64,000 nucleotides of DNA from CAYPNF01 sp964411985 (lineage in GTDB: Bacteria; Verrucomicrobiota; Verrucomicrobiia; Limisphaerales; J093): contig CAYPNF010000012.1 of assembly GCA_964411985.1 (NCBI GenBank), positions 85,522-149,521 of the forward strand. Direction: 5' to 3'. Under the pieces are notes generated by a model. That model made no database searches. It saw nothing but the letters and a program-made list of their open reading frames with translations, and was not told the DNA's origin. Both the position numbers and the translations under genes were made by a program. Position 1 is the stretch's first letter. Every line of letters starts with the position of its first letter. Shown in pieces: positions 35,602 to 44,385 of the stretch.

Positions 35602-38001
35602 TTAATCCCTTGCGGGGCCGCAAAGAAAACCGAACAACGCAGCAGCCGGGGCGACGTTCTGGTGAATCGTGAACTCGCTACCCATGGGCGAGCAACGGTT
35701 GCTGAACCAGCGTTCGTTGCCTGGCCAGGCATCAATCGCCGGATACAATGTCCCGTGCGGCCAGGCTTGGTCCCACGGTCCCGCACCCTGGTCCTTCTCC
35801 TTGCGCCACGGACTATAAGGAATCAGGCCCGGAGGAAAACGGCCTTTGCCGTTATACCAGGCGTCCATGTGGAAGATCTGAGTGGGATACCTCGGCCCGA
35901 GTCCAGTCACCCAGGTCTGGTTGAGGGAATTGCAGCCGAGGAAGTAGTCGCAGGTCGTGTAGAGCGCCGCGAGATAACGTTGAGCGTGCTCCGGAGCAGA
36001 GGCTCGGGTCAGGGAATAGGCCACAACGCCCTCAAGAACCAGAGGGGTCGTTTGCTGGCCGACCAGCATCGGCATGTAGAAATCACCACCCCAGCGCAAA
36101 GCTCGCTTTTTGGCGGAGGCGAGCAAGACCTGGTCGGCGGTGTGAAGGAGCGCCGATCTCATGCGCTGCTGAACTTCCTCTCGCGGCACGGTTCTCCCAC
36201 CGCCCAGCGCGTAAACCGAAGGCCCGTAGGTAGCCTCCTCTCGGAGGAGGGTATCCGCCTTGATCCACTGGGTATCGGCGATCAGTTGTGATTCATAGGC
36301 GGCCTCGCCCGTGAGTCGAAAGAGCGAAGCGGCAGCATAGGCACGCGGATGCCGAAGACTGTTGTTTTCGAGTTGGTCATCGGTCGGGCGGGTGTTGGCT
36401 TTGGCCCAAGCGTAGGCTTCGCGCGCTTCCCTGGCCCAGTCCACTCCGGCGGGATCCCGTTTCACGCCGGCCAGCTCGTAGGTATGAGCCAAGTGGGCCG
36501 CGGTGCCAGCATAGCGGTAGGTGGACCAGGGATCCTCTCCAGAAACGACCCAAGTGCGCCCCACATCCTCCCAAGAGCCCTGACCGACGACTCGACCATC
36601 AGGCAGCGTCTTCTCGTCGCTCCCGAAGGCATCTCCGGCAACACGAAGACCCACGCCACCGCTTCCCCAGCCCTTGGACTGAAGTTCTGCGCGAAGACGC
36701 TGGCAGAAACGCGGCAACCAAGCCGCTTCGTCGAGGATATCCGGCACGCCATTGCCGCTTTCGGGAATATTCAGCTCTTGGTCGCGGAATTTGCCGGGCC
36801 CCATTTCGTAAACAAGGAGGAGCTCTTGGGCGACGCGGAGGTGAGTGTAGTAGCCGTCCCAGTCTCCCGCATCCTGGTACCAGCCCCAAGTATCATCGAG
36901 CGCACCGGGGGAGTCAGCCATTAGTTTCTTCGCATCGCCGCCTTCGCCATCCCATTCCTGCCAGCGAACCCGGGTATAGCGGAGTTTTCCGGCGAAACCA
37001 GGGGTGAGTTTGGGATGATGAGGCGCCGGACGCTCGAACTCTGTGTATGGCTGCTGGAGCGCAATGCCCGACCGATTGTGGTAAAGCGCACGTGCCACGG
37101 TCACGAATGCCGGGCGATAGACATCCCGATCAATCCGAAAAGGCCATGAACAGCCCACCCCCTCGACTGCCACTACGTAGATGCCTGGTCGTTCGAACTT
37201 CGAGAAATCGCACTCCCAGACATCCGCCCCTAGAAAGTTACCGAACGGTAGGGAGTCAGCTTTATGGAATGTCTCGGCATTCGTCTTCGACATGCGGAAG
37301 TGAATCTGGCTGCTGAAGACCCGCGCCCCGGTGTTCGTCTCCACCAGGTGGAAAGGCCTGCCTTCCCAGGTCGTGAGGTCCAGTGAACCACGGTCGCCCA
37401 TCCAATGGTAAAGGTAGGCATACTTCTCAGGGGCCCCCGGCACATAGCCCAGCGTATTCACATGCACTGCCTCCGAGCGGGCGTGGCCTAGGTCGAACTT
37501 GAGCGTCCAATTCGTCCCGTTGCTGGCGAGTCCACCCGTGCTCAATGTGTAAGTACGTCCCTCCTGCATCGCAGTGGGGAGTTCGAGATAAAGCCAGTGC
37601 TCTTGGGTGTGGTCGGGGCGATTGTTCACGGCCCGCCCATTCTCCCACTTGTCCACGAACCAGGCGAAGTCCGTGCCTTTACTCTTTCGTCCGACGGATT
37701 GCGGGACCTGCTTCTCGCGATAGGCTGGATCGTCTGGGCTCGCTACGCCGTAGGTTTCGGGTCGCGAGGCGGCGGTGACATCGAGCGGCTCCGTGACCAC
37801 CTTCTCCGCACTGCGGGGTTCCCCGCGCTGGTGATGCTGCACGTGGCCGTCGTTGAAGTGCAGCGTCAGAATGCGCTCGGTGAGTGGCTGGACTTCCACC
37901 AACTCGGAGGCCGTTGCGAGCGAATTCATCCAAAACACGAGCGACGCGATGGCCACCCGTGTGGCATGCCGCGGGCTCCAAGGGCAGTTGCCAGATCCCA
38001 T
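35602..38001 (-). CDS. Secreted GH9 glycoside hydrolase with Ig-like N-terminal domain
   Basis: 799 residues. A signal sequence (residues about 10-32, ending ATAS) is followed by beta-sandwich regions; the CelD_N-like Ig domain lies around 165-300 (VHVNTLGYVPGAPEKYAYL ... FERPGIYVVAVEG). The (alpha/alpha)6 GH9 domain begins near 300 (FVTVARALYHNRSGIA) and contains the catalytic DAGDWDGYYTH near 374, then IPESGNGVPDILDEAAW and FLGCNSLNQTWVTGLG. The C-terminus is PMGSEFTIHQNVAPAAA, where the Glu is in the place of the GH9 general acid. GH9 enzymes are mostly endoglucanases; this divergent form could act on other beta-glucans or exo-wise on glucosamine-type substrates. Confidence 0.88.
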   Translation of the reverse strand: MGSGNCPWSPRHATRVAIASLVFWMNSLATASELVEVQPLTERILTLHFNDGHVQHHQRGEPRSAEKVVTEPLDVTAASRPETYGVASPDDPAYREKQVPQSVGRKSKGTDFAWFVDKWENGRAVNNRPDHTQEHWLYLELPTAMQEGRTYTLSTGGLASNGTNWTLKFDLGHARSEAVHVNTLGYVPGAPEKYAYLYHWMGDRGSLDLTTWEGRPFHLVETNTGARVFSSQIHFRMSKTNAETFHKADSLPFGNFLGADVWECDFSKFERPGIYVVAVEGVGCSWPFRIDRDVYRPAFVTVARALYHNRSGIALQQPYTEFERPAPHHPKLTPGFAGKLRYTRVRWQEWDGEGGDAKKLMADSPGALDDTWGWYQDAGDWDGYYTHLRVAQELLLVYEMGPGKFRDQELNIPESGNGVPDILDEAAWLPRFCQRLRAELQSKGWGSGGVGLRVAGDAFGSDEKTLPDGRVVGQGSWEDVGRTWVVSGEDPWSTYRYAGTAAHLAHTYELAGVKRDPAGVDWAREAREAYAWAKANTRPTDDQLENNSLRHPRAYAAASLFRLTGEAAYESQLIADTQWIKADTLLREEATYGPSVYALGGGRTVPREEVQQRMRSALLHTADQVLLASAKKRALRWGGDFYMPMLVGQQTTPLVLEGVVAYSLTRASAPEHAQRYLAALYTTCDYFLGCNSLNQTWVTGLGPRYPTQIFHMDAWYNGKGRFPPGLIPYSPWRKEKDQGAGPWDQAWPHGTLYPAIDAWPGNERWFSNRCSPMGSEFTIHQNVAPAAALFGFLCGPARD

Positions 38002-38106
38002 TGTGCCAGAAGTGGAGGAGGCAGGTGCAGCAGTTGAGCCTCCTTCGAGGATAGGCTCAACGGCTGAATGATGTGTTGGGACGAAGTAATCCGTAGGCCT
38101 TAAACG

Positions 38107-38664
38107 CTACTTCTTCGGAGTCAGGAGGCCGCCGATGGCTTTTCCTGCTTCGTCGGTCGCCTTCTTGACCGCTGCGGCCTCGATCTGTTTCTGGATTTCG
38201 GCTTTGAGGGTGTTCACGAGGCTCTGCTGGTTTGCCGAGAGATTCTGGCTGGTGAGATCATTCAGGATCTTCATGGCTTCCGCATATTTGTTTTCGCCGG
38301 AGAGTTTCTTGGCGCTCTCGATGAGCGAGGCCACCTTGGCGGCTGCGGCGGCCAACTGAGCCTGCTTTTCCGCTTCCGCCTGCTTCAGAGCCTGGGCTGC
38401 TTTCTCCGCTTCTGCCTTTTTCAGAGCTTCGGCTTCGGCCAACTTCTTCGCTTCGGCCGCCTTCAGGGCCTCTGCGGCCTTTTGCGCATCAGCGGCTTTC
38501 TGCGCGTCGATGGCGGAGGTCGAAGGGGTGGTGTTGGTCGGTGTAGTTTGACTGGCGGGAGGAGCCGTCGGGGTGGTCTCGCTTTTGCCGCAGCCGTTGG
38601 TAACGAGGAGGAGTCCGGTTCCGGCCAGAAGAGGCCAAAGGTATTTCATTTTCATAAGACGCAT
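38107..38664 (-). CDS. Lipoprotein with Ala/Lys/Glu coiled coil
   Basis: 185 residues. Signal peptide with lipobox VTNGC (C25), a Thr/Pro-rich spacer (28-50), then about 60 residues of Ala-Glu-Lys heptad-like repeats (AEALKAAEAKKLAEAEALKKAEAEK in three pieces) typical of TolA-type coiled coils. The end (about 115-170) is helical, with KKLSGENKYAEAMKILNDLTSQN resembling a single TPR-like hairpin. Probably an outer-membrane or periplasmic spacer protein; function unknown. ATG 38664 was taken; 38655 and 38649 are also possible. Confidence 0.7.
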   Translation of the reverse strand: MRLMKMKYLWPLLAGTGLLLVTNGCGKSETTPTAPPASQTTPTNTTPSTSAIDAQKAADAQKAAEALKAAEAKKLAEAEALKKAEAEKAAQALKQAEAEKQAQLAAAAAKVASLIESAKKLSGENKYAEAMKILNDLTSQNLSANQQSLVNTLKAEIQKQIEAAAVKKATDEAGKAIGGLLTPKK

Positions 38665-38772
38665 GTTTCTTGGTGGGGCTATCCTCAGTGGACAACCTAC
38701 CTAAGTCTAATCCGAATGGGGAGGAATAGCCAGCGGGCATTCCAAGGTGCACTTCGGCGAAACAACCGCGCT

Positions 38773-41409
38773 TCAATCGAGTGTTCCGGGCAGAGGTCGG
38801 TCGCTTTCAACCCCCGTTGGGTTTTTGGGATCCATTTCGGTCGGCCAGTCAAAGGTGCCCTCGCCGGTCTCCTGGGCTTGCTGTTGTTGAGGATCTAGCG
38901 TAGGGGTGGCGAGTTTCATCGCATTCAAGTCGAGCCACAGCATAATCCGGCGGAGGTCCTCAGGCTTGACGCGGTCCGTGTGCTTGTCCAGCAGAGCTTT
39001 TCCCAGTCGAGACCGGGCAAACCCAAACTGCAAGGGCGTGGACCGATACCCGCCGTACGGGCCCATCCCGTCGTTGTTGTTACTGGCATCGAACCAGTAG
39101 CAGTAATCGGACAACTTGGACGTGCCTTGAGGATCCGGGAACGTGGGTGCGGGCAAGTTATAGTCAAAGTTAAGCGGGGGCTGATTCTTCTCTTTGTGGC
39201 ACGGCAGACAGGATTTCTGGAACACTGGAGAGACCATGCCAAAGGTCGCCGGGACAGTGCCGCTCACTTCTGGTTCCAGGGACGATGGGGGGCGGCGGGT
39301 TGCCATGGGGACGGCGGCGGCGGCTCGGACCACTTCCCATTTGTCTTCGTGGCAACCTACGCAGGAAAGATTCTCACCCGGGTGCACATACGTGAGGGAT
39401 CGCATCGTTTGCACCGCCATTCCCTTCTCGTCCAGGAGTTGAAACAGGAGAGCTCTGCTGACTGGAGCTTCGCAGTAGACACTGCCATCCTCTTCGACTG
39501 GCACCGTGCCCAGGGAGGCCCGGCAGATGCCACCTTCGCTCCACCCGGTGAATGGCTTTTCGATGTTGCCAGAGCCCCAGGGACGCGGAAAAACCTGCAC
39601 GATGCGCATACGCTTGATCTTCACGCTGGCGGGCCAGGGTCGGTCGGTGCGGCGCACGTCACCTACGAGGATGGTGGCGCGCTTGTGCTCGGGCAGACCG
39701 GCCCGCTCGCCCTGGAAAGTAGCGGTGGGGATGATGGGAGGCGAGAGGCGTGGTCGCAGGGGGCGGGCTGACAGGTAGTAGCCGCCGCCGGCCAGATTGC
39801 AGTCACTGAGTAGTTCCCGATTTCCAAAAGCGTCGAGGAGGTAGAGCTTCATCGGGACCTGGGTGTACTCTTCCTGGAGTCCGCCACGCCCGCCTTCGAT
39901 CGGGCCCCACGGAGTTAAGTAGAAACTCTCGCTGAGTGGCCAGGGATCGAAATAGGCGCAGTCATTCTTGATCCGGATAAACGTGATGCCCTGATAGAGC
40001 CCGCGACGGGTGTAGGTACCGCACTCGCTGGGGAAAGGGAGACCTTGAGGAACGATCACCTTGACCTGGGAGGTCTTGTTGTCATCCCGCACCGTGGGAT
40101 CGATCAGAATGGGAATCCCGTACGGCGGCGCGTGGTGAGTGGACGCGATGGCCATGTACTTCGGAGAGCCGGGGATGCCGCGCATGAAGTATTCCGCGAA
40201 GGGACGATCTCCTCGCCCGTCTCTGGGGCGATCCCCGCACTGGTTCGGTTCAGGGTAATTCCCGTGCAACGAGCGCGGATCGCGACCATCAGGGTTGCAC
40301 ACCCACAGGTGGTGGGCGGCGGAGAAGTCGCGGTCGATGTAGTCCCATCGCATGTAGATGAGCCGACCGTGGTTATCCACGCTGGGATACCGCTCATTCG
40401 TCTCGTGGAAACTGATCCGAATGAGGTCGGATCCGTCCGCGTTCATCGAGTGCATGACGGCCTGGGGCGTAGCCGGCCCAAAATTGCACCGGACCGTGAG
40501 TTGGACGCGAGTGGAGACGAAGACGATTCTTCCGTTGGGCAGCCAGACCGGGTCGAGATCATCGAACGCGCCATCTGTGAGTTGGCGCAGGTGCGAGCCG
40601 TCCAGGTTCATCCGCACGATCTTCAAGGCGTGCGGGGAGGGTTGGACCCAGGCAAAGACCACTTGCTTGCCGTCATAGGATAAATCGAATGACCGAACCG
40701 CCTTGCTCACGTCGAGAATCCGCTTGCCCTGGTAGGGGCCATTCTCGAAGCGCGCGTTCTCCAGAAGATTGCGCACTTTGGGGTTTCCACCCCTGAGGCC
40801 TGAGAGAACGAAGAGGCCGCCTTCCTGCCGGACGGTGCTGGCCCAAGCTTCCTGCACATGACCGTAGGTGCTGGACCATCGATTGAAGATGAGTTCATCG
40901 AAATCCAGGAGAGGATTGGCGAGCGTCAAGGTTCGGCCGATTCGGCGCGCCGCCAGGTAAACTTCTTTGTGCTCGATCCCCTCCGCGCGCGCGGACCTAA
41001 CCTGGGTCAATTGCTTCTCCAGATTCTCGAGGTCAGGTATGCCGATCTCATTCCTGAGGTGCTGCAACAGGGCTTCGATACGGCGCAAGGCAACATCCGT
41101 GGGCGTTTTGTCGGTTTGCCAGAGAAGGGATTGTGGGTGAGCGACGTCTTTGCGTTCCTCGCCTGGCTTGAGGAGGTAATAGGGATTGGATCGAGTCTGG
41201 AGTGCGGCCTGCAAACTCTGGTAGTCATTTTCCCAGGATTGGCGAACTTCTGCAGACTCACCTGCCGCGGGGGAGGGCAGAGCACGGTCCTCTGGTGCGG
41301 CCAATGCCAACCGGATTGCGAGCAACGCGATGCCTGCCAAGAGGAGTGGGTTGCTCAACGTGGGGGTTGGGCTGGTCCTTTTAGTTAGGGCTCTTGCACT
41401 CGGAGTCAT
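38773..41409 (-). CDS. HzsA-related dihaem c-type cytochrome with beta-propeller
   Basis: 878 residues from ATG 41409; the frame opens at 41538 but the signal peptide (LLLAGIALLAIRLALAA) fits 41409. The middle has WD/TolB-like propeller blades (YDGKQVVFAWV, DPVWLPNGRIVFVSTR, RYPSVDNHGRLIYMRWD). The C-terminal part carries two haem motifs, CVGCH (683-687) and CLPCH (734-738). This plan is that of proteins related to the alpha subunit of hydrazine synthase, which are widespread in Planctomycetota and Verrucomicrobiota outside anammox organisms. No beta or gamma subunit genes are nearby, so hydrazine synthesis is not implied. Likely a periplasmic redox or sugar-oxidising enzyme. Confidence 0.8.
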   Translation of the reverse strand: MTPSARALTKRTSPTPTLSNPLLLAGIALLAIRLALAAPEDRALPSPAAGESAEVRQSWENDYQSLQAALQTRSNPYYLLKPGEERKDVAHPQSLLWQTDKTPTDVALRRIEALLQHLRNEIGIPDLENLEKQLTQVRSARAEGIEHKEVYLAARRIGRTLTLANPLLDFDELIFNRWSSTYGHVQEAWASTVRQEGGLFVLSGLRGGNPKVRNLLENARFENGPYQGKRILDVSKAVRSFDLSYDGKQVVFAWVQPSPHALKIVRMNLDGSHLRQLTDGAFDDLDPVWLPNGRIVFVSTRVQLTVRCNFGPATPQAVMHSMNADGSDLIRISFHETNERYPSVDNHGRLIYMRWDYIDRDFSAAHHLWVCNPDGRDPRSLHGNYPEPNQCGDRPRDGRGDRPFAEYFMRGIPGSPKYMAIASTHHAPPYGIPILIDPTVRDDNKTSQVKVIVPQGLPFPSECGTYTRRGLYQGITFIRIKNDCAYFDPWPLSESFYLTPWGPIEGGRGGLQEEYTQVPMKLYLLDAFGNRELLSDCNLAGGGYYLSARPLRPRLSPPIIPTATFQGERAGLPEHKRATILVGDVRRTDRPWPASVKIKRMRIVQVFPRPWGSGNIEKPFTGWSEGGICRASLGTVPVEEDGSVYCEAPVSRALLFQLLDEKGMAVQTMRSLTYVHPGENLSCVGCHEDKWEVVRAAAAVPMATRRPPSSLEPEVSGTVPATFGMVSPVFQKSCLPCHKEKNQPPLNFDYNLPAPTFPDPQGTSKLSDYCYWFDASNNNDGMGPYGGYRSTPLQFGFARSRLGKALLDKHTDRVKPEDLRRIMLWLDLNAMKLATPTLDPQQQQAQETGEGTFDWPTEMDPKNPTGVESDRPLPGTLD

Positions 41410-41475
41410 GGTCTGTGTTACCGAGCATAGGTTCGGTTTCTGAAAAGGGAATTCCCAAATCGTTGGACCGGCCAG

Positions 41476-41493
41476 CGCCTTCTTCCGAAGGCG
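41476..41493. repeat. TTCC-loop hairpin, copy with 7-bp stem
   Basis: CGCCTTC-TTCC-GAAGGCG is a perfect stem-loop followed by TCTAC. The intergenic gap between the HzsA-like and GH95 genes holds two of these hairpins about 50 bases apart. Confidence 0.5.
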
Positions 41494-41542
41494 TCTACGA
41501 GATGACTTGTAGTCGCGCTCAGCAAAGTGCGCAAACAAGCGA

Positions 41543-41564
41543 GGCGCCGTCTTCCGACAGCGCC
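41543..41564. repeat. TTCC-loop hairpin, copy with 9-bp stem
   Basis: GGCGCCGTC, loop TTCC, then GACAGCGCC: nine pairs with one mismatch, followed by TAC. Same loop and similar flank as the copy at 41476. Confidence 0.5.
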
Positions 41565-41591
41565 TACAGGTGTCTCGATACGACCCCAGCC

Positions 41592-44138
41592 TCAGCGCTG
41601 AAAGGATGCCTCGATCAGCACGGTTTTGCCAGCCGGGAGTCTGACTTTTGCGCCTTGTTTCTGGACGCCTTTGGTGGCAACGGCCTGGGGCTTTCCATTC
41701 AGGGTCAGCCGAGAGAGCTTCAGATCGCGGCCGAAAACCAGGTCAATGTTCTGGCTGATGGCGGAGGTAGCCCGGGCGGTCATTGTCCCTGCGCTCAGGT
41801 CCCAGGAGATCTCGTCCAGTCGGATTTGGCCTCGGGCCAAGGTGCCCTTGAGCCGGCCTTTGGGCATGGAGTCAGGGATGGCAGGGAGCAGGCATAACTC
41901 GCCGGGAGCCGATTGGGCCACCATACGGTTCACGACTTGCGGGATGGCTCCATTTCCGTCATCGCAGAGGATGGCAGGGCCTGGCTCGTGGGCGGTGACC
42001 ATGTTGGCGTACATGGAGCGTCCGGTGGCCATGATTTTCAACCTCTCATAGGCTTCATTGGCCATTGCGAGGCGGGTACCTGCCAAGGCGGTGTGCATGT
42101 AGCCGTGCGTGGAAGTCTCGCGGCATTCTTTCAGCCGGTTTCGAAGAGCGACACGAGCTGCTTCGAAAATCTTTGGATCCGATTCCTCGCTGAACTCCCC
42201 GCTTTCGAAGGCTCCATAGAGGTGCATCAGGTGTCGATGATTGTTGTTTTCCCCTTTTTCCGGGGTAGCCCACTCTTTGAGTTGGCCTTCCGCGTTGATG
42301 AGATAGGGGGGAAGTTTGGCTAGGATGCCCTTCCAGCGAAGGATCCCTTCCTTCTCGATGCCGAGGCGGTTGCACGCCGCGATCAGGTTAGTGAGGAGTT
42401 CGCGGCAGATGGAGATGTCCTGGGTGGCGTTATCGGCCCAGCCGTTTTCGGCAGAGAAGGAAGGACGAAAAGTGTAATGGCCCTTGGCATCTTCGGTCCC
42501 TCTCAGGAAGTCCTCGTAGAACAGCGCACATTCTTTCATCCAGGGCACTGCCCGCTCGCGGAGAAACTTCACGTCCCCAGTATAGAGGTAATAGTTGTAG
42601 AACCAGTGAGCCAGCCAGGGAGCACCCGGTGTCCAGAGATTCCCGGGCCATCCCGCATCCCAGTGGAGATGGATGCCGGTGTTGGAGGCCCGACTTCCCG
42701 AGAGGATTCCGCGGCAACCGTAGAGTTTGCGGGCGTTGAGACGGAAGTCGGGGAGGAAGCTCTCCATCAGTCGGAAATACCCCTCCATGCATTCTGGCAT
42801 GTTTCCGCTGAAAGCCGATTCGATGTCGAGTTGGATGTTCGTGTCGAGCGTGTAGTCCCCCGACCAGGCGGGCTGCCAGGTTCCCGTCCAGATTCCGAAA
42901 AGGTTGGGAGGTGTATCAGGGCCGGCGGAACAGAGGAAAACGTATCGCCCCGCATCGTACATTCGCTCCAACAGGGCTGCGGGAAGGCGTTTCTCCTTTT
43001 GTGCGAGGTTGAGCAAGGCTTCCGTGGACAAGGCGCGTTCGACCGGGTCGCCGCCGAGATCCACGCTTACCCGGTTGAAGATGGCTCCATGAACCTTGGC
43101 GTGGCGTTTCAAGAGTTTGGCGTAGTCGCCCCTGAGTTGGGTTAGCTCATGCTGAAGCTGCTCCATCCAGGCCGGATCGTAGGAACGTCCGGCTTTTTGC
43201 ACGTGGGGCGCGGATCGATTCCCGTTCTGAAAATCGGGGTTGGCTTCGTTGAAGGGCCAGGCTTCCGATCCCGGGAGAGGAGTCTTCCAGGGTTGGATGC
43301 GCAAGATCAGAACTACGGCGGTTGCGTCGGAGATCTGCACGGAGGATCCGTCACAAGAAACCGTTCCCCCGTGGGGAACAACCCGCACCGCTCCGTCATA
43401 ACCGCCTTTTCCATTCGCATACTGGTTTTGGCACGTGATCCAGCCTTTCGAGTGGGAGATGGAGGAGTTGATGAGCTTGTTTCCAATCGGATCCATCCGG
43501 ATGGTGACGGAGAGTTTACCTGGCGGGCCTTTGAGGGCGAGGACCGTCGCATTGTCGGGCCGAGACACGAAGAGTCGCCGTTCGAATTGGCCGTTGTCCG
43601 CATTCCACTGGACCGAGACTTCGCCGGTGGAAAAATCCTCGATCCTTGCGTAGTCGGAGATGCTTCCGGTTGGTGATTGATCGATCTTGAGCACAAAACC
43701 GGGGTGAAAGGGGTCGGTCCAGACGAGCTTGCCGTCCCAGCCTTGTTCCTTGGCTTTGTTCAGGAAGTATTTCTGGCCTGCGTCATAGCCCTTTTCTCCG
43801 ATGATCCGGCGCATCTCTGGGAGCACGCCGCCGACGTCAGGGACGATTTCGCGGGAGCCTAGCGGGAGCCAAAGCTTGCAGTGGTTGACGATAAGGGTAT
43901 CGCTGACGGGGTTCCCTGCCAGCAGTGCGCCCATGATTCCGTTACCAGTAGCAAGGGAATCTTCCCAGCGCGTTGCAGGGGCAATACTGACCGTGCCGTG
44001 CCTGGGCATGACCGAGGCGGTGTTGAGGAGGGGTTGTACTGGTGGCTTGCCTGGCTCCGAAGGACTTTGCGCGAGAAGGGAGACGGCGTTTCCGGAGAGG
44101 GTAACAAGGAACACGGCAATGAGGATCGAGTTATGCAT
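41592..44138 (-). CDS. GH95 family alpha-L-fucosidase-like enzyme
   Basis: 848 residues from ATG 44138, which gives a signal peptide (ILIAVFLVTLSGNAVSLLAQ); the frame runs 55 codons further upstream without conservation. The N-terminal beta domain begins RWEDSLATGNGIMGALLAGNPVSDTLIVNH, the standard opening of GH95. The (alpha/alpha)6 domain holds NIQLDIESAFSGNMPE and GIHLHWDAGWPGNLWTPGAPWLAHWFYNYYLYTGD, followed by FRPSFSAENGW. The C-terminal beta domain ends LDLVFGRDLKLSRLTLNG. GH95 enzymes remove alpha-1,2-linked L-fucose or L-galactose from host glycans, xyloglucan or algal polymers. It is divergent from the GH89 gene and probably co-regulated with it. Confidence 0.85.
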   Translation of the reverse strand: MHNSILIAVFLVTLSGNAVSLLAQSPSEPGKPPVQPLLNTASVMPRHGTVSIAPATRWEDSLATGNGIMGALLAGNPVSDTLIVNHCKLWLPLGSREIVPDVGGVLPEMRRIIGEKGYDAGQKYFLNKAKEQGWDGKLVWTDPFHPGFVLKIDQSPTGSISDYARIEDFSTGEVSVQWNADNGQFERRLFVSRPDNATVLALKGPPGKLSVTIRMDPIGNKLINSSISHSKGWITCQNQYANGKGGYDGAVRVVPHGGTVSCDGSSVQISDATAVVLILRIQPWKTPLPGSEAWPFNEANPDFQNGNRSAPHVQKAGRSYDPAWMEQLQHELTQLRGDYAKLLKRHAKVHGAIFNRVSVDLGGDPVERALSTEALLNLAQKEKRLPAALLERMYDAGRYVFLCSAGPDTPPNLFGIWTGTWQPAWSGDYTLDTNIQLDIESAFSGNMPECMEGYFRLMESFLPDFRLNARKLYGCRGILSGSRASNTGIHLHWDAGWPGNLWTPGAPWLAHWFYNYYLYTGDVKFLRERAVPWMKECALFYEDFLRGTEDAKGHYTFRPSFSAENGWADNATQDISICRELLTNLIAACNRLGIEKEGILRWKGILAKLPPYLINAEGQLKEWATPEKGENNNHRHLMHLYGAFESGEFSEESDPKIFEAARVALRNRLKECRETSTHGYMHTALAGTRLAMANEAYERLKIMATGRSMYANMVTAHEPGPAILCDDGNGAIPQVVNRMVAQSAPGELCLLPAIPDSMPKGRLKGTLARGQIRLDEISWDLSAGTMTARATSAISQNIDLVFGRDLKLSRLTLNGKPQAVATKGVQKQGAKVRLPAGKTVLIEASFQR

Positions 44139-44213
44139 GCTGGCGCCTTCGGGTCCGAGTTGGTCTGGTGACTGATAACCCACAAACCTTGGGGCTTCTC
44201 GGGTATCCTGGGA

Positions 44214-44249
44214 ATGACGATTCTTGACCCCGGGATGAGGATTCTTGAC
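44214..44249. promoter_or_regulatory. Direct repeat in the GH95-GH89 divergent promoter region
   Basis: ATGACGATTCTTGAC (44214-44228) and ATGAGGATTCTTGAC (44235-44249) match at 14 of 15 positions and their starts are 21 bases apart, two helical turns. The site lies 76-111 bases before the GH95 start and 137-172 before the GH89 start, the expected place for a shared regulator. No regulator gene is adjacent. Confidence 0.4.
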
Positions 44250-44385
44250 TTCATCGTCTTTGTTGAACGGCGCTCTGCGGTCCAGGCTCTCGCTTCGCAA
44301 CATTGGGAGTGGATCCCTTCTCTTGGGGAGAGACGGCAGCCTTGGGATCGTTGACAGGCAAAAGGCAGGTGCCTAGGTTCTGAGG

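Noticed and set aside
38773..41409. Hydrazine synthase (anammox) function
   Set aside because: Only an alpha-like protein is present, with no beta or gamma subunit genes or other anammox genes in the window; such homologues are common in non-anammox relatives.
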